Origin: Planctomycetota bacterium
GTDB taxonomy: Bacteria; Planctomycetota; Phycisphaerae; Phycisphaerales; UBA1924
Direction of reading: 5' to 3'
Length of the DNA stretch: 64,000 bases
NCBI GenBank assembly: GCA_018242625.1
Contig: JAFEBO010000001.1
Span: 1-64,000, forward strand
The notes under the pieces are model-generated. The model saw only the letters and a program-made list of their open reading frames with translations. It was not told the DNA's origin and made no database searches. Made by a program: the position numbers and the translations under genes. Of the stretch, positions 63,534 through 64,000 are shown piece by piece (positions within the stretch are counted from its first letter, which is position 1; every line of letters begins with the position of its first letter).

Positions 63534-64000
63534 ATCTGTAGACAAGCCGCCATCTCCCTCCAGTTCATTGAGCAAGCAAGCGTGCGACCGCCAGACTCCC
63601 GGATCGGGCGGCAAGGTTTCTGGTTCGGGCCTCTCAATCGGTATAAGCGCAGACTGGCAAAGCTTTGGAATGTGTCCGCAAGGCACTGTCCCGTCGTGGC
63701 TTACAGGAATTTGGACAAAAATGACGGGTAAGGCGGCTCAAAATGTTCGTATTTTGTTAGAATGGGAATTGCCGGGTCGCGTCGGGGCTGCATTCGAATG
63801 GGAAGGGGTGTGGGGCGGAGCGTGGGAGGAAGAGTTGGGTGGAGTTGGGTCAGGGCGAAGGGTGGCCCGGGGGTGCCGAAACGTTCGGTGGCGTGGTCAG
63901 GGCCGGAAAGGTTGTGATGAGCGTGCGAGGGGAGGATTTTGGTGAAAAACACGAAAAAGGCTGCATGAAAAACCCCTCATTCGGGTAGCCTCGGGGCAGG
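63534..64000. other. No gene seen to the end of the window
   Basis: About 470 bases. Several short frames overlap, but none has a ribosome site, a family or a protein-like translation. The stretch 63780-63950 is G-rich on the + strand (runs such as GGGGTGTGGGGCGGAG). A gene may begin past the edge. Confidence 0.5.

Noticed and set aside
63487..63945. 152-codon plus-strand frame at the end of the window
   Set aside because: It overlaps the end of a supported gene, has low-complexity Gly/Arg-rich sequence and no ribosome site.

Overview
The window is GC-rich bacterial chromosome, most likely from a planctomycete and probably from the Phycisphaerae/Phycisphaerales. This rests on gene content: very long secreted proteins with C-terminal dockerin-like calcium-binding repeats, a PEP-CTERM-type protein, a prepilin-leader protein of the planctomycete style, a Ser/Thr kinase fused to a membrane segment and TPRs, and a DUF58/BatA/vWA operon. 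There is no rRNA or other taxonomic marker, so the class-level placement is inference. No tRNA, rRNA or CRISPR array was recognised.

Layout. 0-9.9 kb: a secreted protein, a LysR regulator with a coupled acetyltransferase, aconitase with a thioesterase, a Ser/Thr kinase-TPR protein, a small membrane protein and a lipoprotein. 10-22.7 kb: one long, mostly overlapping + strand operon (DUF58, BatA-like, vWA/GATase-like, DUF4175-like, a secreted partner, a squalene-cyclase-like repeat protein and a NPCBM-like secreted protein). 22.7-34.5 kb: a rearranged peptidoglycan/division cluster (mraY, murF, murE, then murG, ftsW, rimO) split by a DUF155 protein on the other strand and by a diguanylate cyclase. 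34.6-42.6 kb: housekeeping genes (MshEN domain, clpS, mnmE, two clpP genes, metallophosphoesterase, yidC). 42.6-49.8 kb: two tandem paralogous secreted dockerin proteins, a lipoprotein and a PEP-CTERM protein. 49.9-54.6 kb: rmuC, a degenerate receiver protein and groES-x-groEL.

54.6-57.0 kb is a compositionally different (visibly AT-richer) four-gene island directly behind groEL: a winged-helix protein, a winged-helix-TIR effector whose start overlaps it, a two-helix membrane protein, and a beta-flower-like protein with proline-rich and tyrosine/glycine repeats. It resembles an antiphage defence or signalling module without a recognisable cyclase and is the best candidate for an undescribed system. 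It is followed by a REP-associated tyrosine transposase flanked by its own hairpin repeats (57.0-58.3 kb). 58.4-60.4 kb holds a small secretion/redox-flavoured operon (MauE-like, a Cys-rich peptide interrupted by an in-frame amber codon, a secreted protein, a pseudopilin-like protein). 60.7-63.5 kb carries a trypsin-like protease, a lipoprotein and a membrane-anchored protein; the last 460 bases show nothing I can support.

Non-coding structure is rich: an 8-bp-period degenerate repeat array next to clpP and next to a secreted paralog, an in-frame palindromic insertion in rimO, a long imperfect inverted repeat before groEL, two families of REP-like hairpins, and three clear intrinsic terminators.
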